From assembly GCF_042887685.1 (NCBI RefSeq), contig NZ_JBHVOS010000012.1, positions 68,427 through 132,426 of the forward strand: a DNA stretch of 64,000 bases, read 5' to 3'. This document shows, piece by piece, positions 1 to 7,071 of this stretch; position 1 is the first letter of the stretch, and each line of letters begins with the position of its first letter. The notes under the pieces were generated by a model. The model was not told the origin of the DNA, ran no database searches, and saw only the letters and a list, made by a program, of their open reading frames with translations. Origin of the DNA: Oerskovia sp042887685 (GTDB taxonomy: Bacteria; Actinomycetota; Actinomycetes; Actinomycetales; Cellulomonadaceae). Both the position numbers and the translations under genes were made by a program.

Positions 1-78
1 CGGGCGGGCCTCGAAGCCGACGTGGTCGAGGATGGTGCGGGGGCCGTGGCGTTTGACGAGGTGCTCGATGGTCAACAT
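1..78 (-). CDS. ABC transporter ATP-binding protein, N-terminal fragment cut by the window edge
   Basis: Only the first 26 codons are present, read from an ATG at 78 towards the window edge. The peptide begins MLTIEHLVKRHGPRTILDHV and continues GFEARP. This is the usual opening of an ABC ATPase: first beta strand, then a 'VLDDVSFEVRPG'-like segment just before the Walker A loop, which lies outside the window. It is divergent from the two-component system at 209, with 130 bp between them. In actinobacteria such pairs often mean that the sensor and regulator control an ABC exporter. The family is inferred from a short stretch, so other P-loop proteins are not excluded. Confidence 0.6.
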   Translation of the reverse strand, partial: MLTIEHLVKRHGPRTILDHVGFEARP

Positions 79-146
79 GCCCACAGTCCAGCTGCCGGGG
101 TCGTGCAGGTCATCGGCCCGGGGGCCGGACCTGAGCCTCGGCGTCC

Positions 147-208
147 GACCGTGGTCCCTCGGACCGTGGTCCGATGTGCGGGCCCCGCCGGGTCCCTAGA
201 CTCCGAGG
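147..208 (+). promoter_or_regulatory. Tandem palindromic operator and leaderless promoter of the two-component operon
   Basis: GACCGTGGTCC occurs at 147-157 and again at 162-172, exactly 15 bp apart; the second is a near-perfect palindrome GGACC-GT-GGTCC. A -10 box TAGACT sits at 197-202, six bases before the GTG start of the kinase gene, so the mRNA probably starts at the start codon. The repeats are the best candidate site for the NarL-type regulator encoded downstream (autoregulation and control of the divergent ABC gene). This role is inferred. Confidence 0.55.
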
Positions 209-1066
209 GTGGAGACGACCGCCCGCCCCGTGCTGCGATCTCGCGTCTGGCCGATCGCGGGCGGCCTCGTCGGCGGCCTCGTCCTCGGGTTGGCGACGCT
301 CGGCGTCGACCGCCCCGTGACGGCCCTCGTCGTCCTGCTGGTCGCGACCGCCGTGACGGCGGGCGTCCTGGCGTGGGCCCTCCTCCGGTCCCGGCGCGAG
401 CGTCGCGCGTACGAGGAGGACCTGACGGCCTGGGCGGCCGAACGGGCTGCGCAGGCCGAGCGGCTGCGCATCGCGCGCGACCTGCACGACCTCGCGTCGC
501 ACGGCCTGGGCCTGATCACGGTGCGCGCCGCGTCGGCGCGCACGGTGCAGGGGCCCGACGGCGAGGCCGAGCGGGCCCGCGCGCTCGCCGACATCGAGCG
601 CGCCGGCCGGGACGCGACCACGGAGCTGCGCAGGATGCTCACGGTCCTGCGCAGCCCGGGCGACGACGCCCCGCTGCGTCCCGCGGAGACGCTCGACGAC
701 CTCCCGTGCGTCGTCGAGGGCGCCCGGTCCGCCGGGCTGGACGTCACGCTCGACGTCGAGGACCTCACCGTGTCGGCCGGCGTCGGGCTCGGCGTGTGCG
801 CGGTCGTCCGTGAGGCCCTCGCGAACGTCCTGCGGCACGCGGGGCCGACCCGGGCCCGGGTCCTCCTCGGCCGTGACGCCGCGGGGCTGCGGCTCGTCGT
901 CGAGGACGAGGGACCCGCCGTCGGGTGGGTCCCGCACCCCGGGGCGGGAGTGGGGCTCGCAGGTCTGCGCGAGCGGGTCGCGACGCTCGGCGGCTCGGTC
1001 GTCGCGGGCCCCTGCGGGCCAGGGTTCCGTGTGAGCGTCGCCCTGCCGTACGGGGGGCGGTCGTGA
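209..1066 (+). CDS. Two-component sensor histidine kinase (HisKA_3 / NarX-DesK type)
   Basis: 285 aa membrane kinase starting with GTG. Two hydrophobic segments lie at about residues 14-32 and 38-60 with almost no extracytoplasmic loop, so it probably senses the membrane or a signal within it. The dimerisation and phosphoacceptor helix contains RIARDLHD with the phosphorylated His near residue 93. The C-terminal HATPase domain has the N box (VVREALANVLRHAG) and the glycine-rich VGLAGLRER turn. The stop overlaps the next start (GTGA), so kinase and regulator are translationally coupled. The start is supported by a TAGACT -10 element six bases upstream rather than by a ribosome binding site. 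The signal is unknown; the adjacent divergent ABC gene suggests envelope or drug stress. Confidence 0.9.
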   Translation: METTARPVLRSRVWPIAGGLVGGLVLGLATLGVDRPVTALVVLLVATAVTAGVLAWALLRSRRERRAYEEDLTAWAAERAAQAERLRIARDLHDLASHGLGLITVRAASARTVQGPDGEAERARALADIERAGRDATTELRRMLTVLRSPGDDAPLRPAETLDDLPCVVEGARSAGLDVTLDVEDLTVSAGVGLGVCAVVREALANVLRHAGPTRARVLLGRDAAGLRLVVEDEGPAVGWVPHPGAGVGLAGLRERVATLGGSVVAGPCGPGFRVSVALPYGGRS

Positions 1067-1779
1067 CGGCGTCGGGCTCCGCGGAGGCCGAGGCGCCGGT
1101 GCGGGTGCTCGTCGTGGACGACCAGCCGTTGATCCGCCACAGCCTGCGGCTCGTGGTCGACGGCGCACCCGATCTCGCGGTCGTGGGCGAGGCGGGCTCG
1201 GGCGAGGCCGCGGTGGAGACCGCTCGCCGGACCCGCCCCGACGTCGTCCTCATGGACGTGCGGATGCCCGGTGGTGACGGGATCGACGCGACGCGCCGGA
1301 TCGTCGGGGACCCCGACCTCGTGGCGACACGCGTCCTCGTGCTCAGCATGTTCGAGCTCGACGAGTACGTCCACGGAGCCCTGCGCGCGGGAGCGAGCGG
1401 CTTCCTGCTCAAGGACGCCGAGCCCGAGAGTCTCGTCGACGCCGTACGGCGTACGCACGCCGGTGAGTCCCTGTTCGCCCCGGCCATCCTCACCCGGATC
1501 GTCACGCACTACCTCGACGGCGGGCCCTCGCGCGAGGCGGTCGCCCCGACGGCCCTCACGAGCCGGGAGGTCGAGGTGCTCGCGCTCGTGGGGAGCGGGC
1601 TGTCCAACCAGGAGATCGCGCAGAGGCTGACGATCTCGATGGGCACGGTCAAGACCCACGTCGGCAACCTGCTCGCCAAGCTCGCCGCTCGCGACCGGGC
1701 CCAGCTCGTCATCGCCGCGTTCGACCACGGGCTCGTGACCGCGGGGCGCCCGACGCCGGGCGGCACGCTCAGGCGGTGA
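1063..1779 (+). CDS. NarL/LuxR-family response regulator
   Basis: 238 aa. The receiver domain shows the acidic pair (VVDDQ, residues 19-20), the phospho-acceptor Asp in VVLMDVRMPG near residue 65, and the conserved Lys in GFLLKDAEPES. The C-terminal LuxR-type helix-turn-helix (LTSREVEVLALVGSGLSNQEIAQRL, followed by TVKTHVGNLLAKL) spans about 170-230. The GTG start at 1063 overlaps the kinase stop; an upstream in-frame start at 925 lies inside the kinase gene and is not credible. Its end overlaps by 11 bp the end of the convergent glycosyltransferase gene, leaving no room for a terminator between them. Probable target: the repeated palindrome at 147-172. Confidence 0.93.
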   Translation: MTASGSAEAEAPVRVLVVDDQPLIRHSLRLVVDGAPDLAVVGEAGSGEAAVETARRTRPDVVLMDVRMPGGDGIDATRRIVGDPDLVATRVLVLSMFELDEYVHGALRAGASGFLLKDAEPESLVDAVRRTHAGESLFAPAILTRIVTHYLDGGPSREAVAPTALTSREVEVLALVGSGLSNQEIAQRLTISMGTVKTHVGNLLAKLAARDRAQLVIAAFDHGLVTAGRPTPGGTLRR

Positions 1780-3106
1780 CCTCGACCGACTGCCGGGTGC
1801 CCCACGAGACGTTGCCGACCGTCGCCATGGCGTACCAGCGCATGACGCGCAGGACCGTGAGGTACCAGAGCCCGACGAGCGGGGCGCAGGCGAACACCGT
1901 GACCCGCTGCGCGGTCGTCTGGTCGCTGCGGCGCAGCGTCAGGTACGGCGCCGCGACGACGAGCTGGACGGTGCCGACGATGACGGCGCCCATGGCCAGG
2001 GCGGCGGGGTGCAGGAGCGCACCCGACACGACGAGTGCGACGAGCGCCATGGTGGCCACCGAGTACTGGACCCAGCGCACCAGGTGGTACCAGTAGGCGA
2101 ACCGGTCGGTGGGGAGGCTGCGGAAACGGGTGCCCGAGCGCAGGAAGGAACCGCGCATCCAGCGCAGCTGCTGCCGGCGGTGCCCGTCGAACGTCGAGGG
2201 CATGTTCGTGAACGCGAAGGCGCTGGGCTGGTGGACGGTGCGTCCGCGCTGCTGGGCGAACAGGGTCAGCAGGCTGTCGTCGGACGTGTGGACCGGCCGG
2301 CCGCGAAAGGTCTCGGCGAGGTAGTGCTCGACGTTGTCCCACAGGACTGCCGCACGATAGGTGGCGAGCGCCCCGGAGTTGACGAGCACCGAGCCCGTCC
2401 GGGACAGCGCGGCCCGGTCGACCATCTGCATCGACAGGTACCAGACCTCCTGCATGCGGGTGAGGAGGTTCGTGCGGTAGTTCGTCACCAGGACGGTGCC
2501 CGCGACCGACTGGACCTGCGGGTCCTCGAAGGGCTGGAGGGTCTCCTCGATCGCACGTCGGTCGAGCTGGGTGTCGCTGTCGACCGTGACGTAGAAGTCG
2601 GCATGGGGGGCCGTCCTGGCGGCGGTGACCTGCGCGCTGCGCTTGCCCCCGTTGGGCTGGCGCTGCCAGGTGCCGGTCACGCCCGCCCCCTCCGCGGCAC
2701 CGAGGAACCAGTCGCGGACCGCGGCGTAGTCGCCGACGGTCGACCCGTCGTCCACGACGCAGATCGCGGCAGGCAGGTGGGTCTGGCGCAGGAGCGCCTC
2801 GAGGTTGGCCCGCAGGGTCTCGTCGTCCTCGTTGAACGCGGGCACCAGGACCGCGACCTCGGCCTGGGCGAGGCGGGCGGCGCCGTCGTCCGTGGCCCGC
2901 GAGGGCTTGTCGAACGCCGCGACGGCGAGCTGCCACACGAGCAGCACGATGCCGGCGGCGTAGACCCACAGGACCGGGTTGCCCCCGGTGACGACGGCGG
3001 TGAGCCGGTAGCCGGCCCAGGCGATCCCGGCTGCGGCTCCGGCGAGCAGGACCCAGGTGGCGCGGCCGGTGACGCGAAAGGCGCTGAGCGGGGGCTGTGC
3101 GGACAT
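1769..3106 (-). CDS. Hyaluronan-synthase-like processive glycosyltransferase (GT2), membrane-embedded
   Basis: 445 aa. Two N-terminal membrane helices (about 16-60) precede a GT2 catalytic domain with VLVPAFNEDDE, VVDDGS, the DSDTQ metal-binding motif, a TSDDSLLT acceptor motif and the processivity signature QQLRW near residue 316. Three or more helices follow (YSVATMALVALVVSG and onward). This order is that of hyaluronan synthase, NodC and chitin-synthase-like enzymes, which polymerise a UDP-sugar and extrude the chain. Start chosen at the ATG preceded by GAGGAGA; the longer ORF extends into unlikely sequence. It follows the NDP-sugar dehydrogenase gene by 25 bp in one operon, which would supply a uronic acid. 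The exact polymer cannot be read from the sequence. Confidence 0.85.
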   Translation of the reverse strand: MSAQPPLSAFRVTGRATWVLLAGAAAGIAWAGYRLTAVVTGGNPVLWVYAAGIVLLVWQLAVAAFDKPSRATDDGAARLAQAEVAVLVPAFNEDDETLRANLEALLRQTHLPAAICVVDDGSTVGDYAAVRDWFLGAAEGAGVTGTWQRQPNGGKRSAQVTAARTAPHADFYVTVDSDTQLDRRAIEETLQPFEDPQVQSVAGTVLVTNYRTNLLTRMQEVWYLSMQMVDRAALSRTGSVLVNSGALATYRAAVLWDNVEHYLAETFRGRPVHTSDDSLLTLFAQQRGRTVHQPSAFAFTNMPSTFDGHRRQQLRWMRGSFLRSGTRFRSLPTDRFAYWYHLVRWVQYSVATMALVALVVSGALLHPAALAMGAVIVGTVQLVVAAPYLTLRRSDQTTAQRVTVFACAPLVGLWYLTVLRVMRWYAMATVGNVSWGTRQSVEVTA

Positions 3107-3131
3107 CGGACTGTCTCCTCGGGCTGGCCGG

Positions 3132-4451
3132 TCAGAGGGTGGCGGTGGCGCCGGGCAGGGTGCCGGTGGTGTCGAGGAAGCGCTGCGCGGTCGGCGCCAG
3201 GGCAGGCAGGTCGTACGCGGTGTGGCGCTGGACGAGGACGACGAGGTCGGCGGCGGCGACCGCCGCTGCGAGGTGCTCGTCGTCGACGCGCACGGTGCAG
3301 GGCACGTCCCAGGACGTGACGTGCGGGTCGTGGAACTCCACACGGGCGCCCCGGTCGTTCAAGGCCTGCGCGAGGGGGCGCGCTGGGGTCTCCCGGTCGT
3401 CGGAGATGTCGGGCTTGTAGGCCACGCCCAGGAGAAGCACGCGCGCGCCGCGCAGCGGCAGGCCGTCGTCGCCGAGCAGGTCCTGGCACCTGCGGGCCAC
3501 GTACTCGGGCATCGAGGTGTTGATCTCCTGGGCGAGCTCGGCCATGCGCAGCGGCCTGCCCAGGCGCTCGCGGAGGTGGTGGCTCAGGTACATGGGGTCG
3601 ATCGGGATGCAGTGGCCGCCGACCCCGACACCTGGCCGGAAGGCGTGGAAGCCGAACGGCTTGGTCGAGGCGGCCCCGATGACGTCCCACACGTCGATGC
3701 CCAGGTCGTGGCACGCCTGCGCGAGCTCGTTGACGAGCGCGATGTTGACCTGGCGGTACGTGTTCTCGAGCAGCTTGGCGGTCTCCGCCTCGCGGGTCGA
3801 GGCGACCGGCACGACGCGGTCGACCAGCCGGGAGTAGAGGGCGATCGCGCGCTCGGTGCAGGCGGGCGTCAGGCCGCCGACGACCTTGGGGGTGTTGCGC
3901 ACACCGAACCGGCCGTTTCCCGGGTCGACCCGCTCGGGCGAGAACGCGAGGTGGAAGTCCGTCCCGGGCCGCAGGCCCGAGTGCTCGGAGAGCAGCGGCG
4001 CGACGATGTCCTCGGTCGTCCCCGGGTAGGTCGTCGACTCGAGCACCACGAGCGTGCCGGGCTGCAGGTTGCGCCCGACGGTCACGACCGCGCTGCGCAC
4101 CGCGGTGAGGTCCGGTCCGCCGTCGGCACCCAGGGGGGTGGGGACGCAGATCACGATCGAGCGTGCGGAGCGCAGCACGCTCTCGTCGGTCGCCGCCACG
4201 AAGCCGGTGGCGTTCATGGCGGCGACCTGCTCGTCGCTGATGTCGTCGACCGCGGAGCGGCCGAGCCGCAGGCCCGCGACGAGATCCCCGCTGATGTCGA
4301 ACCCGGCGACCGAGAGGCCGGAGACGCTCGCCTCCTGCGCCAGGGGCAGGCCCACGTAGCCGAGGCCGACGACCGCGAGGTCGTGGACCGCGCGTCCCGT
4401 CGGACGCGAGGTCGTGGTCGGCCGGCGGCGGGTGATGGTCGGGGCGGTCAT
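3132..4451 (-). CDS. UDP-glucose / UDP-N-acetylhexosamine 6-dehydrogenase family protein
   Basis: 439 aa, NAD-dependent oxidation of a nucleotide sugar to the uronic acid. The N-terminal Rossmann motif is VVGLGYVGLPLA (about residue 27 on). ESTTYPGTT and FSPERVDPGN are followed by the central helix region (KLLENTYRQVNIALVNELA) and the catalytic cysteine at about residue 281 in GVGVGGHCIPIDP. VAYKPDISDDRETP lies in the C-terminal domain. The GGHCIPIDP context resembles WbpA/WecC-type UDP-HexNAc dehydrogenases more than UDP-glucose dehydrogenases, but this needs a tree. Start chosen at the ATG with a GAGAGAGAAG ribosome site. First gene of the polysaccharide operon, driven by the promoter at 4498-4526. 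Confidence 0.88.
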   Translation of the reverse strand: MTAPTITRRRPTTTSRPTGRAVHDLAVVGLGYVGLPLAQEASVSGLSVAGFDISGDLVAGLRLGRSAVDDISDEQVAAMNATGFVAATDESVLRSARSIVICVPTPLGADGGPDLTAVRSAVVTVGRNLQPGTLVVLESTTYPGTTEDIVAPLLSEHSGLRPGTDFHLAFSPERVDPGNGRFGVRNTPKVVGGLTPACTERAIALYSRLVDRVVPVASTREAETAKLLENTYRQVNIALVNELAQACHDLGIDVWDVIGAASTKPFGFHAFRPGVGVGGHCIPIDPMYLSHHLRERLGRPLRMAELAQEINTSMPEYVARRCQDLLGDDGLPLRGARVLLLGVAYKPDISDDRETPARPLAQALNDRGARVEFHDPHVTSWDVPCTVRVDDEHLAAAVAAADLVVLVQRHTAYDLPALAPTAQRFLDTTGTLPGATATL

Positions 4452-4472
4452 GGCGGCTTCTCTCTCTCGGGG

Positions 4473-4526
4473 TTGTGCTCTCGTTGCTGACTCCTCTAGT
4501 ATGCACGTATACACGTACACCTACAA
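4473..4526. promoter_or_regulatory. Face-to-face promoters with shared -10 and a GTATAC operator-like core
   Basis: Plus strand: TTGTGC (4473-4478), 18 bp spacer, TAGTAT (4497-4502), serving the small gene at 4548. Minus strand: TTGTAG (4526-4521), 17 bp spacer, CATACT (4503-4498), serving the sugar dehydrogenase operon. The two -10 boxes overlap almost completely, so only one polymerase can open this site at a time. The palindrome GTATAC at 4507-4512 lies at the plus-strand start site and inside the minus-strand spacer. GTATAC is the core of several FadR-subfamily GntR operators, and such a regulator is encoded at 4850. Boxes are seen; regulation is inferred. Confidence 0.5.
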
Positions 4527-4547
4527 GAGGGGAGGAGGGGAGAGATC

Positions 4548-4718
4548 ATGAGCGACGGAATGCCGATGGCCACGACAGGTGGCGTGCTGGTGCTCGCGAC
4601 GACCGGCGCACAGGCCGGCCTGGGCTGGATGATCGCTGCTGCCGCAGCGCTCGTCGTCGCCGGCGCGGTCATGCTGCGCCTGCGCAGCCGTGCACGCAAG
4701 GAGTCCGGCGCACGCTGA
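4548..4718 (+). CDS. 56-residue membrane protein consisting essentially of an LAxTG (class E sortase) sorting signal
   Basis: ATG at 4548 follows a very strong ribosome site (GGAGGAGGGG). The first residues are MSDGMPMATTGGVLV; then LATTG (residues 16-20), a short AQAGLG linker, a hydrophobic helix of about 20 residues (WMIAAAAALVVAGAVML), and a basic tail RLRSRARK. LAxTG, hydrophobic stretch and positive tail is the layout recognised by actinobacterial class E sortases. No export signal peptide precedes it, and nothing is left to be displayed except 15 residues. It is divergent from, and shares a promoter with, the polysaccharide synthase operon. It could be a tiny single-helix subunit of the synthase instead. 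Function unknown; the ORF itself is well supported by the ribosome site and promoter. Confidence 0.7.
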   Translation: MSDGMPMATTGGVLVLATTGAQAGLGWMIAAAAALVVAGAVMLRLRSRARKESGAR

Positions 4719-4821
4719 GGCGACCCGTGGGGTGTGCTGACGCCGTTCCCCGGCATGCCCCAGGGTCATCTCACAGTCGCGCGCCCGGACGTCGGTGGGG
4801 AACCCTGCCGTCGACCGCCTA

Positions 4822-4831
4822 GTCTCGAGAC
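4822..4831. promoter_or_regulatory. Ten-base palindrome GTCTCGAGAC in the GntR gene promoter
   Basis: A perfect palindrome overlapping a TAGTCT -10-like hexamer (4820-4825), about 20 bp before the GTG of the regulator at 4850. A plausible autoregulatory site; nothing else in the sequence tests this. Confidence 0.35.
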
Positions 4832-4849
4832 GACCCCGAAGGAGGAATC

Positions 4850-5542
4850 GTGCCGCTGCAACCGCTCGACCGGCCGTTGACCGTGTCCAGTGCTCTCGTC
4901 GACGGCGTCTACGAGGTGCTCCTCGACGCCATCGTGTCCGGCGAGCTCGCGCCGGGCGAGGTCGTCAAGGAGTCCGAGGTCGGTACGGTGCTCGGGGTGT
5001 CGCGCACCCCGGTGCGCGAGGCCTTCCGGCGCCTGGCCGAGATCGACCTGCTGCGCATCGCGGTCAACCGGGGCAGCCGCGTCACCGAGCTCGACCCCGT
5101 GCACCTCACCGAGGTCGCCCAGGTGCTGGCCGAGCTGTCGGGACTGGCCGCCAGGCTCGCCCTGCCACGGCTCACCGACCAGGACACGGCCTGGATCCAG
5201 GACCTCAGCGAGCACCAGCTCCGCGCGGCCCTCAGCGACGGCGCCGAGGAATACCGGCTCTACGGCATCGAGTTCCTCGACCTGCTCGTCGACCGTGCGG
5301 GCAACCACGTGCTCGCCAGGACCGCCGCGTCCTTGCGGCCCCACGTGCACCGCCTGCTCACCCTGCACAACGACCGGCTCCCGCACCTCGAGCTGGCCGA
5401 GGACCTCGCAGGCATGGCCACGGCCGTCCGCGAGGACGACGCCGAGCTCCTGCAGGCGACCGTGCGCGCCTACTACCGGCTCACCGTCGAGCATCTCCTC
5501 GACGCCGGGCGCGCGGGAGGTCACCTGAGCCTGCTCGCCTGA
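4850..5542 (+). CDS. GntR-family transcriptional regulator, FadR/FCD subfamily
   Basis: 230 aa. N-terminal winged helix (about 12-75) with VSRTPVREAFRRL recognition helix and NRGSRVTEL wing; C-terminal all-helical FCD domain (about 85-225) with RLYGIEFLDLLVDRAGNHVL and the HND...HLEL residues that usually bind a metal and an organic acid effector. GTG start preceded by AAGGAGGA. It lies next to the small LAxTG gene and convergent to the GT87-like gene. Targets may include its own promoter and the GTATAC site at 4507-4512; the ligand is not predictable. Confidence 0.9.
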   Translation: MPLQPLDRPLTVSSALVDGVYEVLLDAIVSGELAPGEVVKESEVGTVLGVSRTPVREAFRRLAEIDLLRIAVNRGSRVTELDPVHLTEVAQVLAELSGLAARLALPRLTDQDTAWIQDLSEHQLRAALSDGAEEYRLYGIEFLDLLVDRAGNHVLARTAASLRPHVHRLLTLHNDRLPHLELAEDLAGMATAVREDDAELLQATVRAYYRLTVEHLLDAGRAGGHLSLLA

Positions 5543-5569
5543 CCGGGAGCGCCCGACGACGCACCCCCG

Positions 5570-6907
5570 TCACGTGGTCGTCGTCGGTTCGGGGTCCTCA
5601 CGGCGCACCGGGACCTCGCCGTGGGCCAGGTCGGTCGCCGCTGCGCTCACCGACGCGCCCCGCCCGAGCTGGACGAGCCGGACCACCGCTCCGACGAACA
5701 GCACCACGAGCCCGACGTTGCGGACGGCCGTGAGCAGGACGATCCACGGCGTCCCGACCATGAACTCCCAGTAGGCGACCGGGTAGAGCACCTGGGTCAG
5801 CACCGCGGTCCCCAGGACGGCGAGCGCGGGCGGGGACCAGACCGACCGTGCGCCCGGACCGGCGAGCGCGATCGCGACGGCGACCGGCGGCCCGATCCAC
5901 GCCACGAACTGCGGCGAACCCACCTTGTTGAACACGATGAGGCTCAGCAGCAGCGCCGTCACCGCGAGGAGGAACACGTCGGTGCGGACCTCCGGCCGGC
6001 GGCGGACGGCCCACCAGGAGATCGCGGCGATCGCGAGGACTGCCAGCGGCAGCAGCACGTCGAGGAGCCGGCCGGTCGTGGTCGTGCCGGGGCCGAGGAT
6101 CTCCAGGGTGCGGATGTCGGGGTTCATCCAGACCCGCCAGCGCGGGTCGATGAGCCGCAGGATGCCGAACGGGGTGGCGAAGACGGACTCGGACTGCAGG
6201 CCGCGCGAGTCCTGCGTGCCGAACACCCCGAGGACCCGTGCACCCGAGCCGCCCGCCAGGGAGAGCGCGACGACCACCACGCTGACGGCCGCGCCCGGCA
6301 GGATCACGGTGCGCCACGGGCGCCTCGCGGTCGTCAGGAGCGCCACGACCACGGCTCCCGGCGCGATCTTGACCCAGGCGCCGAACGTCGCGATCGCCGT
6401 CGCGACGGCGGGCCGGCGGACCGCGACCGCGAGCGAGACGACCAGCAGCGCCCCGGCCACGCCGTCGAGGCGCCCCAGGAAGATCGGTCCGAGGGCGACG
6501 AGGAACAGCAGCCACCACCACGCCGCGATCCGGCCGCGGCCCGGCAGGCGCGCGAGGAACCAGAGCGCGACGGCGTCGAGCACGACGATCAGGGCCAGGA
6601 ACTGCGCGTAGTACGCCTCGAACGACGTGCCGACGGCGGCGGGGGCCGCGACCGGGAGCAGGGCACCCACGGGGTAGACCCAGTCGTAGTCGAGCACGGG
6701 CCAGATCCCGCGGTCCCAGCCCGCGCGGGCCCAGTACCAGTAGAGCTGGACGTCGCCCGAGATCCGGTACCCCCAGGTCAGGGCGTCGACGATCAGCCAG
6801 GCGTGCACGAGCACGAAGCCCGCGACCAGGGCCCAGGGGGAGCGCAGCGCCCAGGCGAGGAACCGGCGTCCGGTCGAGGCGGGCCGGGCGGCGGTGGTCT
6901 CGGGCAC
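5570..6907 (-). CDS. Multi-pass membrane protein, GT87 (DUF2029)-like mannosyltransferase fold
   Basis: About 445 aa with eight to ten hydrophobic helices. The first periplasmic loop holds GYRISGDVQLYWYWARAGW and LDYDWVYPVGAL, resembling the D-x-x-Y/YPP motifs of polyprenyl-phosphate-mannose-dependent GT-C enzymes. Later RLDGVAGALLV, FGAWVKIAPGAV and FNKVGSPQFVAW match the GT87 pattern (W-K-x-x-P and 'N-K-x-x-x-P'). A GTG at 6907 is taken as start; its ribosome site is weak, and no better start lies inside the first helix. Possible role: mannosylation of lipoglycans or cell-wall glycans at the outer membrane face. Family-level call only. Confidence 0.65.
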   Translation of the reverse strand: MPETTAARPASTGRRFLAWALRSPWALVAGFVLVHAWLIVDALTWGYRISGDVQLYWYWARAGWDRGIWPVLDYDWVYPVGALLPVAAPAAVGTSFEAYYAQFLALIVVLDAVALWFLARLPGRGRIAAWWWLLFLVALGPIFLGRLDGVAGALLVVSLAVAVRRPAVATAIATFGAWVKIAPGAVVVALLTTARRPWRTVILPGAAVSVVVVALSLAGGSGARVLGVFGTQDSRGLQSESVFATPFGILRLIDPRWRVWMNPDIRTLEILGPGTTTTGRLLDVLLPLAVLAIAAISWWAVRRRPEVRTDVFLLAVTALLLSLIVFNKVGSPQFVAWIGPPVAVAIALAGPGARSVWSPPALAVLGTAVLTQVLYPVAYWEFMVGTPWIVLLTAVRNVGLVVLFVGAVVRLVQLGRGASVSAAATDLAHGEVPVRREDPEPTTTT

Positions 6908-6987
6908 GGGCTCATCGTCGCACGACGGCGCCACGCACGTCGGTGGGGCGCGCACGGTGGACGGGGGCGCCGTCGGGCAGGAAGGAA

Positions 6988-7058
6988 CGGCCCGCCCGGA
7001 CGGAGAGGAGGTCCGGGCGGGCCGCTGCGTCGCGCGGTGAGGCAGCACCGCGCGACGC
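6988..7058. terminator. Two tandem perfect hairpins
   Basis: First stem CGGCCCGCCCGGAC / GTCCGGGCGGGCCG (6988-7001, 7011-7024), second GCGTCGCGCGGTG / CACCGCGCGACGC (7027-7039, 7046-7058). They lie right after the thiolase stop on the minus strand, so they are its likely terminators; no U-tract, as usual in such GC-rich DNA. Confidence 0.7.
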
Positions 7059-7071
7059 GAGGAGGAACGAC

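Noticed and set aside
22..813. Open frame over the start of the kinase gene
   Set aside because: Arg/Pro-rich translation with no domain; the kinase frame has HisKA and HATPase motifs.
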